Assembly: GCF_900188005.1 (NCBI RefSeq)
Contig: NZ_FZNR01000020.1
Coordinates: 1 to 64,000 of the forward strand
Direction of reading: 5' to 3'
Length of the DNA: 64,000 nucleotides
Source: Actinoplanes regularis
Lineage (GTDB): Bacteria; Actinomycetota; Actinomycetes; Mycobacteriales; Micromonosporaceae
Both the position numbers and the translations under genes were made by a program. Below the pieces are notes generated by a model, which saw nothing but the letters and a program-made list of their open reading frames with translations, was not told where the DNA came from and searched no databases. Below are positions 26,540 to 36,339 of this stretch, one piece after another (position 1 is the first letter of the stretch; each line of letters starts with the position of its first letter).

Positions 26540-26592
26540 GGCGCCTCGCCTGTGATCCGGCCGGCCGTCTCCCGGATCACAGGCGAGGCGCC
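26540..26592 (+). promoter_or_regulatory. Long perfect hairpin upstream of fumC
   Basis: A perfect 21-bp inverted repeat (26540-26560 and 26572-26592) with an 11-base loop ends 23 bases before the fumC GTG and just before its ribosome site (gggagagg, 26600-26607). No plus-strand gene ends nearby, so it is not an ordinary upstream terminator. It may be an attenuator, a leader hairpin or a protein-binding palindrome. Confidence 0.6.
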
Positions 26593-26615
26593 GCCGACCG
26601 GGAGAGGATGGTTCG

Positions 26616-28013
26616 GTGACGACCGATGAGAGTGGCTTCCGGATCGAACACGACACGATGGGCGAGGTGCGCGTCCCCGCCGAGGCCCTGTGGCGGGCGC
26701 AGACCCAGCGCGCGGTGGAGAACTTCCCGATCTCCGGGCGCGGCCTGGAACCGGCGCACATCCGCGCGCTGGCGCGGATCAAGGGCGCCGCGGCCCAGGT
26801 CAACGCGGATCTCGGGGTCCTGGACGGGGAACTGGCCGCCGCGATCGCGGTCGCGGCCGCGCACGTGGCCGACGGGGGTTACGACGACCAGTTCCCGGTC
26901 GACGTCTTCCAGACCGGCTCGGGCACCTCGTCGAACATGAACGCCAACGAGGTGATCGCCACCCTGGCGTCCCGTGCCCTGGACCGGCCGGTGCACCCGA
27001 ACGACCACGTCAACGCGTCCCAGTCCAGCAACGATGTGTTCCCGTCCTCGATCCACCTGGCCGCCACGGAGGCGATCGACGCCGACCTGATTCCGGCGCT
27101 GGAGCACCTGGCCGGCGCCCTGCGGGCGAAGGCGCGGGACTGGTCCGGCGTGGTGAAGAGCGGCCGGACCCACCTGATGGACGCCACCCCGGTCACCCTG
27201 GGCCAGGAGTTCTCCGGGTACGCCCAGCAGGTCGCCAACGGCGCCGAGCGGCTCACGGCCACCCTGCCCCGGCTCGGCGAGCTGCCGCTGGGCGGCACCG
27301 CGGTGGGCACCGGAGTGAACACCCCGCCCGGCTTCGCCCCGGCGGTGATCGCCCTGTTGCGGGAGCGGACCGGCCTGCCGCTGAGCGAGGCCCGCGACCA
27401 CTTCGAGGCGCAGGGCGCCCGGGACGCGCTGGTCGAGGCGTCCGGCCAGCTCCGGGTGGTGGCGGTGGGCCTCTACAAGATCGCCAATGACATCCGCTGG
27501 ATGGGCTCCGGACCCCGGGCCGGGCTGCGCGAGCTGCGCCTGCCCGACCTGCAACCGGGCTCGTCGATCATGCCGGGCAAGGTGAACCCGGTGGTGCCGG
27601 AGGCGGTCCGGCAGGTCTGCGCCCAGGTGATCGGCAACGACGCGACCGTCGCCTTCGCCGGCACGCAGGGCGACTTCGAGCTGAACGTGATGCTCCCGGT
27701 GATGGCCCGCAACCTGCTGGAGTCGATCCGGCTGCTGGCCGCGGTCGCCCGCCTGCTCGCCGACCGCTGCGTGGCCGGCCTCGAGGCCGACGAGGAGATC
27801 ACCCGGGGGTACGCCGAGGGTTCGCCGTCGATCGTGACCCCGCTCAATCGCGTTCTCGGCTACGACGAGGCGGCCGCGATCGCCAAGCAAGCGCTTTCCA
27901 CTAATCGGACGATCCGTGAGGTGGTGATCGAACGCGGTCATGTGCGCGCGGGAACCCTATCGGAGCGGGAGCTGGACGAGGCGCTTGATGTTTTAAAGAT
28001 GACAAGGCCGTGA
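26616..28013 (+). CDS. fumC: Class II fumarate hydratase FumC
   Basis: The 465-residue iron-independent fumarase belongs to the aspartase/fumarase superfamily. It has TQRAVENFPISG near residue 30, FQTGSGTSSNMNANEV, NASQSSNDVFPS, SGRTHLMDATPVTLGQEFSGY with the catalytic His and the signature GSSIMPGKVNP near residue 320. Start is GTG 26616. It is preceded by a long hairpin. Having both fumarase classes within 1 kb would allow a switch according to iron or oxygen supply. Confidence 0.96.
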   Translation: MTTDESGFRIEHDTMGEVRVPAEALWRAQTQRAVENFPISGRGLEPAHIRALARIKGAAAQVNADLGVLDGELAAAIAVAAAHVADGGYDDQFPVDVFQTGSGTSSNMNANEVIATLASRALDRPVHPNDHVNASQSSNDVFPSSIHLAATEAIDADLIPALEHLAGALRAKARDWSGVVKSGRTHLMDATPVTLGQEFSGYAQQVANGAERLTATLPRLGELPLGGTAVGTGVNTPPGFAPAVIALLRERTGLPLSEARDHFEAQGARDALVEASGQLRVVAVGLYKIANDIRWMGSGPRAGLRELRLPDLQPGSSIMPGKVNPVVPEAVRQVCAQVIGNDATVAFAGTQGDFELNVMLPVMARNLLESIRLLAAVARLLADRCVAGLEADEEITRGYAEGSPSIVTPLNRVLGYDEAAAIAKQALSTNRTIREVVIERGHVRAGTLSERELDEALDVLKMTRP

Positions 28014-28093
28014 AATAGGCAGTCCTTGACCTTGCTATTCGCGATCTTTCTCGATGAGATGCGGAGGACCATCTCCCAAAAGGAGCGCATTCC

Positions 28094-29746
28094 ATGAGAA
28101 GACGTTTAACCGCCGGAGCCGTCGCCGCCGTGACGGGCCTGGCGTTGTTGACCGCGGCACCGGAATCCGCCGTGGCGGAGCCGACAGTCACGGTCGATTA
28201 CACCGTGGTGGCCGCTGACGGAGTTTCCGCCGCGGACGCCACGGCCGCGATCAAGGCCGCCGGTGGCACCGTTGTCAGCGCCAACGATGCTGTCGGTGTG
28301 TACCGGGTGACCTCGACGGACGCCAAGTTCGAGAGCAAGGCGACCGCTTCCGCCGCGCTGATCGGGGCGAGCGAGCGCAAGGCCATCGGCTACGCGCCGA
28401 ACGGCATGGAGAAGATCGAGCGGGGCCAGCGGTCCAAGGGTGGCAAGGGCCACGGCCCGGCCAAGGCCGACCCGCTGGACGACAAGCTCTGGGGCCTGGC
28501 CATGATCAAGGCTGACAAGGCTCGCAAGATCGAGTCGGGCGACAAGGGCGTCACGGTCGGGGTGCTGGACACCGGGCTGGACGCGTCGAACCCGGACCTC
28601 GCGCCGAACTACAACAGCAAGCTGTCCCGCAACTTCGCCCCGGACATCGTCGACATCGACGGCCCGTGCGAGGTGACGGGCTGCGTCGACCCGGCCGGCA
28701 CCGACGACGGCGGGCACGGCACGCACGTGGCCGGCACCATCGGCGCCGCGCTCAACGGCAGCGGCGTCTCCGGCGTCGCGCCGAACGTGTCCCTGGTCGA
28801 GCTCAAGGGTGGCCAGGACTCCGGCTACTTCTTCCTCGACCCGGTGGTCAACGCGCTGACGTACGCCGGTGACAAGGGCATCGACGTGGTCAACATGTCG
28901 TTCTACGTCGACCCGTGGCTCTACAACTGCACGGCCAACGCGGCGGACAACCCCACCCAGCAGGCCGAGCAGCAGGCGATCATCACCGGCATGAAGCGGG
29001 CGCTGAACTACGCGCACGCCCGGGGCGTCACGCTCTTCGGCGCGCTCGGCAACAACCACGAGGACCTGGGCAAGCCCCGCACCGACATCTCCAGCCCGGA
29101 CTACGGCAGCGACCCCTACTCGCGGCCGATCGACAACTCGTCCTGCTGGGACCTGCCGGTCGAGGGCCCGCACGTGATCGGCGTCTCGGCGGTCGGCCCG
29201 TCGACCCGTAAGGCGGACTTCTCCAACTACGGCCTGGAGCAGATCTCGGTCGCCGCTCCGGGTGGGTTCGCCCGGGACGGCTTCGGCACGGACACCTACA
29301 ACACCGTGGGCAACCGCATCCTCTCCTCCTACCCGCTGAAGGTGCTGCAGGAGGAGGGCCTGGTCGACGCGGACGGCAACATCACCGCCGCCGGCACCGA
29401 CACGGTTCTGAAGGACTGCACCAAGGCCGGCAAGTGCGGTTACTACACGTACCTGCAGGGCACCTCGATGGCCTCGCCGCACGCGGCCGGCGTCGGCGCC
29501 CTGATCGTCGGCCGGTACGGCGTGCCGGACTTCCGGCGCGGCGGCAAGACCCTGCTGCCCGCCGTCGTCGAGCAGATCCTGTACCGCACGGCGGCGAAGC
29601 ACGCCTGCCCGACGCCGCGCCTGCAGAGCTACACGCAGGAGGGCCGCCCCGCCGAGTTCGACGCGCTCTGTGAGGGCGGGACGAACTTCAACGGGTTCTA
29701 CGGCTATGGCATCGTCGACGCCTACGCGGCGGTCGGCGGTCGCTGA
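28094..29746 (+). CDS. Secreted S8 family serine protease (subtilase)
   Basis: The 550-residue precursor has a signal peptide (about residues 1-28), an inhibitor-I9-like prodomain (about 33-105) and a subtilisin catalytic domain. The catalytic residues are Asp159 (VGVLDTGLD), His208 (GGHGTHVAGT), the oxyanion Asn320 (GALGNN) and Ser458 (GTSMASPHAAG). Several cysteine pairs are likely disulfides. A good AAAAGGAG site precedes ATG 28094. It is followed by a hairpin terminator and stands alone. It is secreted, with broad protein degradation as the probable role. Confidence 0.94.
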   Translation: MRRRLTAGAVAAVTGLALLTAAPESAVAEPTVTVDYTVVAADGVSAADATAAIKAAGGTVVSANDAVGVYRVTSTDAKFESKATASAALIGASERKAIGYAPNGMEKIERGQRSKGGKGHGPAKADPLDDKLWGLAMIKADKARKIESGDKGVTVGVLDTGLDASNPDLAPNYNSKLSRNFAPDIVDIDGPCEVTGCVDPAGTDDGGHGTHVAGTIGAALNGSGVSGVAPNVSLVELKGGQDSGYFFLDPVVNALTYAGDKGIDVVNMSFYVDPWLYNCTANAADNPTQQAEQQAIITGMKRALNYAHARGVTLFGALGNNHEDLGKPRTDISSPDYGSDPYSRPIDNSSCWDLPVEGPHVIGVSAVGPSTRKADFSNYGLEQISVAAPGGFARDGFGTDTYNTVGNRILSSYPLKVLQEEGLVDADGNITAAGTDTVLKDCTKAGKCGYYTYLQGTSMASPHAAGVGALIVGRYGVPDFRRGGKTLLPAVVEQILYRTAAKHACPTPRLQSYTQEGRPAEFDALCEGGTNFNGFYGYGIVDAYAAVGGR

Positions 29747-29755
29747 CGTGTCGGA

Positions 29756-29787
29756 CGACCGGGGCGGTCATCCGATCGCCCCGGTCG
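29756..29787 (+). terminator. Terminator after the subtilase gene
   Basis: Perfect 11-bp arms (29756-29766 and 29777-29787) with a ten-base loop follow the stop by nine bases and end just before the TACCCT promoter box of cysS. Confidence 0.8.
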
Positions 29788-29800
29788 GTACCCTTGTACG

Positions 29801-31216
29801 GTGACCCTGCGCTTGTATGACACCGCGACCCGATCGGTCCGGGACTTCGTCCCGTCGACGCCCGGTCAGGTGGGGATCTACCTGTGTGGGCTCACCGTTC
29901 AGTCGTCACCACACATCGGCCACCTGCGTTCCGCGGTCAACTACGACGTGCTGCGCCGCTGGCTGCTGCACACCGGCCTGGACGTGACGTTCGTGCGCAA
30001 CGTCACCGACGTCGACGACAAGATCCTCGAGAAGTCGGCCAAGCAGGGCCGCCCGTTCTGGGCCATCGCCTATGAGAACCGCCTGCTGCTGGACCGGGAC
30101 TACCGCTCGCTGAACGTGCTGGCGCCCACCTATGAGCCGCTGGCCACCGGGCACATCACCGAGATGCACGCGCTGATCCAGAGTCTGATCGAGCGCGGCC
30201 ACGCCTATCCCGCCGAATCCGGCAACGGCGACGTCTACTTCGACGTCCTCTCCTACCCGGAGTACGGCGCGCTCTCCGGCCAGAAGCCCGCCGACATGCG
30301 TGCTCCCGAGGACGCGCCGGTCTGGGACAAGCGTGACGGCCGCGACTTCGCCCTGTGGAAGGGCGTGAAAGAGACCGAGCCGACCGACGCGCACTGGTCC
30401 TCGCCGTGGGGCCGGGGCCGCCCCGGCTGGCACATCGAGTGCTCCGCGATGGCTCAGCGCTACCTCGGCGACGAGTTCGACATCCACGGCGGCGGCCTCG
30501 ACCTGACCTTCCCGCACCACGAGAACGAGGTCGCCCAGTCGAAGGCCGCCGGGCTCGGCTTCGCCCGCTACTGGGTGCACCACGCGCTGCTCAACCTGGG
30601 TGAGTCCAAGATGAGCAAGTCGCTGGGCAACGTGATCGACCTGGACACGCTGGTCGAGGCCGGCATCCGCCCGGTCGAGGTGCGCTACTACCTGGCCAGC
30701 CCGCACTACCGCTCGCGGATCGACTACAGCGACGAGGCGCTGCGCGAGGCCGCCGTGGCGTACAAGCGGATCGAGGGCTTCGTGCGGCGGGCGGCCGAGT
30801 TGGTCGGCCCTGGCCGGCCCAAGGCGGTGCCGCCGGCGTTCGCCGACGCGATGAACGACGACCTGAACACCTCGGCGGCGCTCGCGGTCGTGCACGACAC
30901 CATCCGGGAGGGCAACACCGCCCTGGCGGCCGGCGACGAGCCGGCCATCCGCGGCGCGCTGACCGCGGTCCGGGCCATGCTCGCGGTGCTCGGCATCGAC
31001 CCGCTCGACACCGCCTGGGACGGCGGCGAGAGCGGCAACGACCTGAAGCCGGTGGTCGACTCGCTGGTCGCGCTGGCTCTGGAACAGCGGGCACAGGCCC
31101 GCGCACGTAAGGACTGGGCGGCCGCCGATCAGGTGCGGGACCAGCTCAAGAACGCGGGTATTCAGGTGGAGGACACTCCGGCCGGGCCGCGCTGGACGGT
31201 AGGAGAGCAGCACTGA
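29801..31216 (+). CDS. cysS: Cysteine-tRNA ligase
   Basis: The 471-residue class I synthetase charges tRNA-Cys. The zinc and ATP sites are visible as YLCGLTVQSSPHIGHLRSAV (with the HIGH motif), HIECSAMAQ, FPHHENEVAQS and KMSKSLGN. TACCCT lies six bases before the GTG start, so the mRNA is likely leaderless. The next gene starts in the stop codon (TGATG), so rlmB is coupled. In other actinobacteria cysS follows ispF; here 15.6 kb intervene. Confidence 0.96.
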   Translation: MTLRLYDTATRSVRDFVPSTPGQVGIYLCGLTVQSSPHIGHLRSAVNYDVLRRWLLHTGLDVTFVRNVTDVDDKILEKSAKQGRPFWAIAYENRLLLDRDYRSLNVLAPTYEPLATGHITEMHALIQSLIERGHAYPAESGNGDVYFDVLSYPEYGALSGQKPADMRAPEDAPVWDKRDGRDFALWKGVKETEPTDAHWSSPWGRGRPGWHIECSAMAQRYLGDEFDIHGGGLDLTFPHHENEVAQSKAAGLGFARYWVHHALLNLGESKMSKSLGNVIDLDTLVEAGIRPVEVRYYLASPHYRSRIDYSDEALREAAVAYKRIEGFVRRAAELVGPGRPKAVPPAFADAMNDDLNTSAALAVVHDTIREGNTALAAGDEPAIRGALTAVRAMLAVLGIDPLDTAWDGGESGNDLKPVVDSLVALALEQRAQARARKDWAAADQVRDQLKNAGIQVEDTPAGPRWTVGEQH

Positions 31217-32337
31217 TGCCGGGTAATTCACAGAACGCGAGCAAGCGCGCGACCTCGAAGAAGGGCGCCGCCATGGGCTCCGGCGGCAAGAACCGCGCCG
31301 GGCTCAAGGGCCGGGGCAAGACCCTGCCGGCCGACGAGCGCCCCTGGCACAAGGGCTACTCGGGCACCGAGAAGCTGCCCGAGAAGACCGCTCGGAAGCA
31401 GGACAAGGAACGTCGCGCGGCGGCGGCCGAGGGCCGTGCGCCCAAGGTCGGCGTTCCCGGCAGCAAGGACACCACCTGGGGTCGCGGCGGTGGCCGCGGT
31501 GCCAGTGTCGGCCGGCCCGCCGCGCGTGGTGGCCGGGCGGCCGGCCCGCGTGGACCACGGGTCGCTCCCGGGCGTAAGTCGAACCCCACCAAGGAAGGGC
31601 CCGAGCTGCTGCTCGGGCGCAACCCGGTGGTCGAGGCGCTGCGCGCGCTGGTGCCGGCGACGGCGCTCTACGTGGCGCAGGGCATCGACATCGACGAGCG
31701 GGTCACCGAGATCGTCCGGACCGCCGGCGACCGGGCCATCCCGATCCTGGAGGTCAGCCGCAACGAGCTGGACCGGATGACCGGTGGCGTGCTGCACCAG
31801 GGCATCGGCCTGCAGGTGCCGCCGTTCGCGTACGAGGACTTCGACGACCTGGTCACGGCCGCGCTGGAGCAGACCGCGCCGCTGCTGGTCGCCCTGGACG
31901 GGATCACCGATCCGCGCAACGTGGGCGCGGTGATCCGGTCGGTGGCCGCGTTCGGCGGGCACGGCGTCTTCATGACCGAGCGGCGGGCCGCCGGCATCAC
32001 CGCGACCGCCTGGCGCACCAGCGCCGGCGCGGCCGCCCGGGTGCCGGTTTCCCAGGTGGTCAACCTGACCCGGGCGATCAAGTCGGCGCAGAAGGCCGGC
32101 TTCACCGCGATCGGCCTGGACGCGGACGGCGAGACGGACCTCTACCAGTTGGAGGCCGCGATCGGTCCGCTGATCGTGGTGGTCGGCTCCGAGGGCCGGG
32201 GCCTGTCCCGCCTGGTCGGCGAGACCTGTGACCTGCGGGTCAGCATCCCGATGGCGTCCGACGTCGAGTCGCTGAACGCCAGCGTCGCGGCAGCGGTCAC
32301 GCTCGCCGAGGTCGCCCGGCGGCGCTCGCAGGGCTAG
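31216..32337 (+). CDS. rlmB: 23S rRNA 2'-O-ribose methyltransferase RlmB
   Basis: The 373-residue SpoU/TrmH-type (SPOUT) enzyme methylates a guanosine in 23S rRNA. About 125 basic, Gly/Lys/Arg-rich residues come first, a disordered extension usual in actinobacteria. Then follow the substrate-binding domain (ELLLGRNPVVEALRA) and the knotted catalytic domain with ALDGITDPRNVGAVIRS, VGSEGRGLSRL and VSIPMASDVESLNASVA. ATG 31216 shares one base with the cysS stop. A hairpin terminator follows nine bases after the stop. Confidence 0.93.
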   Translation: MPGNSQNASKRATSKKGAAMGSGGKNRAGLKGRGKTLPADERPWHKGYSGTEKLPEKTARKQDKERRAAAAEGRAPKVGVPGSKDTTWGRGGGRGASVGRPAARGGRAAGPRGPRVAPGRKSNPTKEGPELLLGRNPVVEALRALVPATALYVAQGIDIDERVTEIVRTAGDRAIPILEVSRNELDRMTGGVLHQGIGLQVPPFAYEDFDDLVTAALEQTAPLLVALDGITDPRNVGAVIRSVAAFGGHGVFMTERRAAGITATAWRTSAGAAARVPVSQVVNLTRAIKSAQKAGFTAIGLDADGETDLYQLEAAIGPLIVVVGSEGRGLSRLVGETCDLRVSIPMASDVESLNASVAAAVTLAEVARRRSQG

Positions 32338-32345
32338 TCGTCGTC

Positions 32346-32381
32346 ATCGATCCGGCCGGTGCGGATGCCGGCCGGATCGAT
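32346..32381 (+). terminator. Terminator after rlmB
   Basis: Perfect 14-bp arms (32346-32359 and 32368-32381) with an eight-base loop begin nine bases after the rlmB stop. Confidence 0.85.
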
Positions 32382-32441
32382 CGTTATCGCGTGTTCGTGC
32401 CACAGCTCTTCGTGTCGGATCCGCACGCCGCGACCGATCAC

Positions 32442-32471
32442 TAACTTTCTCTCCAGTGGACGGGCGTCCAC
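32442..32471 (+). promoter_or_regulatory. -10 box and leader hairpin of secreted paralogue 1
   Basis: TAACTT (32442-32447) is followed nine bases later by gtggac-N4-gtccac (32456-32471), a 6-bp stem, 21 bases before the ATG. The same arrangement with the same spacing is found in front of the next gene (33720-33749). The hairpin would lie at the very 5' end of the mRNA. Confidence 0.6.
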
Positions 32472-32492
32472 GCGGGACACGGGGAGAGAGTC

Positions 32493-33548
32493 ATGAACAC
32501 GAAGCTGCGCCGGGGCATTCTGGCCGCTGCGATCACGCTCGGGGCCACGCTCGGCGTCGCCTCCGCGGCCGCCGCGGTGACCGGGCCGGGCACCACGGCC
32601 GCGCCCGCGCCGGCGGCCGCCCAGCGGATCACAGTCGCCGAACCGGTCGCGCTGAACGCGTCCGTACCGGCTGAGCCGGCGGCCGCGGAGACCACCACCG
32701 AGGCGCCGGCGCCGGCCGGGACCGAAGCGGCGCCCGAGACCGCGGCCAGGCCCAACAAGGCCGTTCTCTCCGCCACCGCGACCGACCTGGTCTACGGACA
32801 GCCGGACGCCACCGGCCTGCGCGGCGGCAGCAACATCATCACGATCACCAACCGCGGCACCCAGCAGGTCGAGTTCCCCATGCTGACCTTCCCGGTGAAC
32901 CAGCGCGACGTCCTGACCCAGAACGCGAACTGCACCTACATGGCCAAGCGGGGGACCGAGCTCACCTGCATCATCGACCCGCTGGCCGCCGGCGAGTCCC
33001 GGGAACTGGCCCTTCCGTGGCAGACCCGGCAGGAGTCCGGCCCTGTCGCCACCGTCCGGGCCCGGCTGCAGCAGGTCGCCGACCGTGAGGGCACCCCGAT
33101 CGCCGGCACCGCGAGCAAGGTGAGCTGGAAGGTCTCGTTCGCCCAGCTGACCGGCATCTTCACGATCAAGGCGACGCCGCTGGCCTACAGCGCTCCGGAC
33201 GAGGTCGGCGTCCGCCACGGCTCGACCCACGTCACGATCCGCAACGTGAGCACGGAGACCGTGCAGTTCCCGACGATCACCTTCCAGACCAACGGCGCCG
33301 CGGCCGTCTTCGCCGACTGGACCGGTTGCGTCCAGACGTTCAACGTGAGCTGGGACGCCGCCTGCGTCGAGGCGCCGTTGGCCCCGGGTGAGGAGCGCAC
33401 CCTGGAGTTCCCGTTCCAGTCCGACGGACCGATGCTCGAGAACGACGCCTCGGTCCGGGTCGAAGCGGCCACCGACGTGAACGGCTCCGTGATCGCGGGC
33501 ACCGCGGTCGGCACCACCTACCACGTCACCTCGCCCAGCGACAACTGA
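32493..33548 (+). CDS. Secreted two-domain beta protein, paralogue 1
   Basis: The 351-residue precursor has a signal peptide (RGILAAAITLGATLGVASAAAA), then about 70 Ala/Pro/Glu-rich residues and two similar beta-rich modules. Module 1 starts near ATDLVYGQPDATGLRGGSN and module 2 near ATPLAYSAPDEVGVRHGST; each has one likely disulfide (NCTYM/TCIID and GCVQT/ACVEA) and ends with AAGES- or APGEER-type turns. The family was not recognised. It would be an exported, perhaps cell-surface, protein. A GGGGAGAG ribosome site precedes the ATG. The next gene is a tandem paralogue. Confidence 0.65.
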   Translation: MNTKLRRGILAAAITLGATLGVASAAAAVTGPGTTAAPAPAAAQRITVAEPVALNASVPAEPAAAETTTEAPAPAGTEAAPETAARPNKAVLSATATDLVYGQPDATGLRGGSNIITITNRGTQQVEFPMLTFPVNQRDVLTQNANCTYMAKRGTELTCIIDPLAAGESRELALPWQTRQESGPVATVRARLQQVADREGTPIAGTASKVSWKVSFAQLTGIFTIKATPLAYSAPDEVGVRHGSTHVTIRNVSTETVQFPTITFQTNGAAAVFADWTGCVQTFNVSWDAACVEAPLAPGEERTLEFPFQSDGPMLENDASVRVEAATDVNGSVIAGTAVGTTYHVTSPSDN

Positions 33549-33561
33549 TCCACGATCAAGC

Positions 33562-33591
33562 ACGGCCGCCCTCCGCAGGGAGGGCGGCCGT
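33562..33591 (+). terminator. Terminator between the secreted paralogues
   Basis: Perfect 13-bp arms (33562-33574 and 33579-33591) with a four-base loop follow the stop of paralogue 1 by 13 bases, so the two paralogues have separate transcripts. Confidence 0.88.
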
Positions 33592-33719
33592 CTTCGTATG
33601 CCCACGGGTCCTGCCTTGCGGGAGAGTGCCCGGCGACCCGTCGGGCAACAGAAGCCCGGACGGCCTCCCGGATTCGTGTCACCCATCGCCGAGGACCGTT
33701 CCGAGACCTGAGAATCTCT

Positions 33720-33749
33720 TAGGTTTCTCCCCCGTGGACAGCGGTCCAC
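33720..33749 (+). promoter_or_regulatory. -10 box and leader hairpin of secreted paralogue 2
   Basis: TAGGTT (33720-33725) is followed nine bases later by gtggac-N4-gtccac (33734-33749), 23 bases before the ATG. Stem sequence, loop length and distance to the -10 box are the same as for paralogue 1, while the loop bases differ. Confidence 0.6.
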
Positions 33750-33772
33750 CACGGGGACATGGGGAGAGACCT

Positions 33773-34672
33773 ATGAGCACGAAGCTTCGCAACGGCGTTC
33801 TGGTCGGCGTCGTCGCCGTCGGTGCCATCCTCGGCAGCGGTTCGGCCGCCACTGCGGCGGTCACCACCGGGACGGCCACGGGTGGCCTCGCCGGCGTCGC
33901 GACCAAGCTCGTCTACGGCCAGCCGGACCTCAACGGCTACCGCAGGGGCAGCAACGCCTTCACGATCACGAACAACGGGACCGAGGCGGTCGAGTTCCCG
34001 ACGCTGACCTTCACATCGAACGGCCGCGACGACCTGATTCATGCCGAGGCGTCCGACTGCGAGCACATGCGAGGCAGCTCGACCTGGGTCAACTGCGTCC
34101 TCACGCCGCTGGCCGCGGGCGCGAGCCGGACCGTGTCGCTGCCCTGGGGGACCAAGTCGAGCGGCCCGGGCGGCACCGCTGAGGTGAGCCTGACGGAGTC
34201 CTCGGACGCCAGCGGCACGCCGGTCGAGGGCACCGAGAGCACGGTGCCCTGGAAGGTCAGGTTCGAGAAGCTCACCGGCACCTTCTCGATCAAGGCGACA
34301 CCGCTCACCTACGGCCCGCTCGACGAAGCCGGCCTCTCACACGGCTTCACCAAGGTCACCGTCAAGAACCTGAGCTCCGCCACCGTGCAGTACCCACTGG
34401 TCACCTTCCCGTCCTACGACGGCACCGGCACCTACGCCAAGTGGAGCGGTTGCACCCAAATCATTCAGCACACCGACAACACCGCCTGCATCGAGCAGCC
34501 CCTCGCCGCCGGTGAGCAGCGCACCCTCAAGTTCTGGTTCGAGTCCGACTTCGTCCCGATCTGGGGCTTCGACGGCCACGTCCGCGTCGCCGCCGCCACC
34601 GACCCCTCCGGCACTGTGATCCCCAACACCGCCGCAGGCACGTCCTTCCCAATCCCCGGCACCGACGACTGA
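33773..34672 (+). CDS. Secreted two-domain beta protein, paralogue 2
   Basis: The 299-residue precursor is a shorter copy of the gene before it. It has a signal peptide (GVLVGVVAVGAILGSGSAATAA) followed almost directly by the two modules LVYGQPDLNGYRRGSNAFTI and ATPLTYGPLDEAGLSHGFT, with the same cysteine pairs (DCEHM/NCVLT, GCTQI/ACIEQ). The Ala/Pro linker of paralogue 1 is missing. ATG 33773 follows GGGGAGAG; the frame stays open upstream but without a signal peptide. It is expressed from its own promoter. Function unknown; exported. Confidence 0.65.
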   Translation: MSTKLRNGVLVGVVAVGAILGSGSAATAAVTTGTATGGLAGVATKLVYGQPDLNGYRRGSNAFTITNNGTEAVEFPTLTFTSNGRDDLIHAEASDCEHMRGSSTWVNCVLTPLAAGASRTVSLPWGTKSSGPGGTAEVSLTESSDASGTPVEGTESTVPWKVRFEKLTGTFSIKATPLTYGPLDEAGLSHGFTKVTVKNLSSATVQYPLVTFPSYDGTGTYAKWSGCTQIIQHTDNTACIEQPLAAGEQRTLKFWFESDFVPIWGFDGHVRVAAATDPSGTVIPNTAAGTSFPIPGTDD

Positions 34673-34678
34673 CCTCCA

Positions 34679-34970
34679 AAACGCAGCCCGGCCACCCCTC
34701 CACCAAGAAGGCCCCGCCCCGCTCCACCACCACGGCCAAGCCGCAACCAACGCAACGCGGCAGCTCGGTGCTCCACCCCACCCGGCCCAGGAAGCACGCC
34801 CAGCCCGCGACCGAATGCAACGCGGCGGTTCGGGACTCCACTCCACCCGGCTTAGGAAGCACGCCAAGCCGCGACCGAATGCAACGCGGCAGTTCGGGGC
34901 TCCGCCCCGCCTGGCGCCAGCAACCACCACCAAACCGCGACCGAACGTAACGCGGGGGTCCGGGGGCTCG
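34679..34970 (+). repeat. About 65-bp degenerate tandem repeat
   Basis: The core caacgcggcagttcggggct recurs at 34753, 34818, 34882 and 34948 (spacings 65, 64, 66), with aagcacgcc-agccgcgaccgaatg between. A weaker unit begins near 34679, seven bases after the stop of paralogue 2. The array ends in a GC-rich hairpin (34960-34978). No gene is supported in this gap. Confidence 0.8.
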
Positions 34971-34991
34971 GCCCCCGGGCTAGCAAAGCGA

Positions 34992-35028
34992 GGAGGCCCA
35001 GTCCGCGCTCTCCGCGGACAGGACCTCC
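34992..35028 (-). terminator. Terminator after tRNA-Thr
   Basis: A two-part stem (34992-34996 with 35024-35028, and 35001-35007 with 35013-35019) lies eight bases beyond the 3' end of the minus-strand tRNA. Confidence 0.6.
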
Positions 35029-35035
35029 CCCGACG

Positions 35036-35109
35036 AGCCCCCGGTCGGACTCGAACCGACGACCTCGCGTTTACAAGACGCGTGCTCTAGCCATCTGAGC
35101 TACAGGGGC
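35036..35109 (-). tRNA. tRNA-Thr (TGT)
   Basis: Read on the minus strand the sequence forms a full cloverleaf: acceptor GCCCCTG paired with CGGGGGC, D-arm GCTCAGATGGCTAGAGC, anticodon stem CGCGT/ACGCG around loop CTTGTAA, and T-arm GTCGGTTCGAGTCCGAC. The anticodon TGT reads ACA (threonine). CCA is not encoded. It is divergent from the sugar ATPase gene. Confidence 0.96.
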
Positions 35110-35245
35110 GATGGGGTCAGCATATCGTCCCGAATTGCGTTCGCCATCTTGGCAGGTGGGTCGAAACCAAATACGGTGGCGAGGCTGTTCCTTCTACTCG
35201 GATCGTCCGGCACGTTCCTGCCGGTGGAAAGGAAGTCGATTCACC

Positions 35246-36331
<1,086 letters not shown>

Positions 36332-36339
36332 TCTGACGT

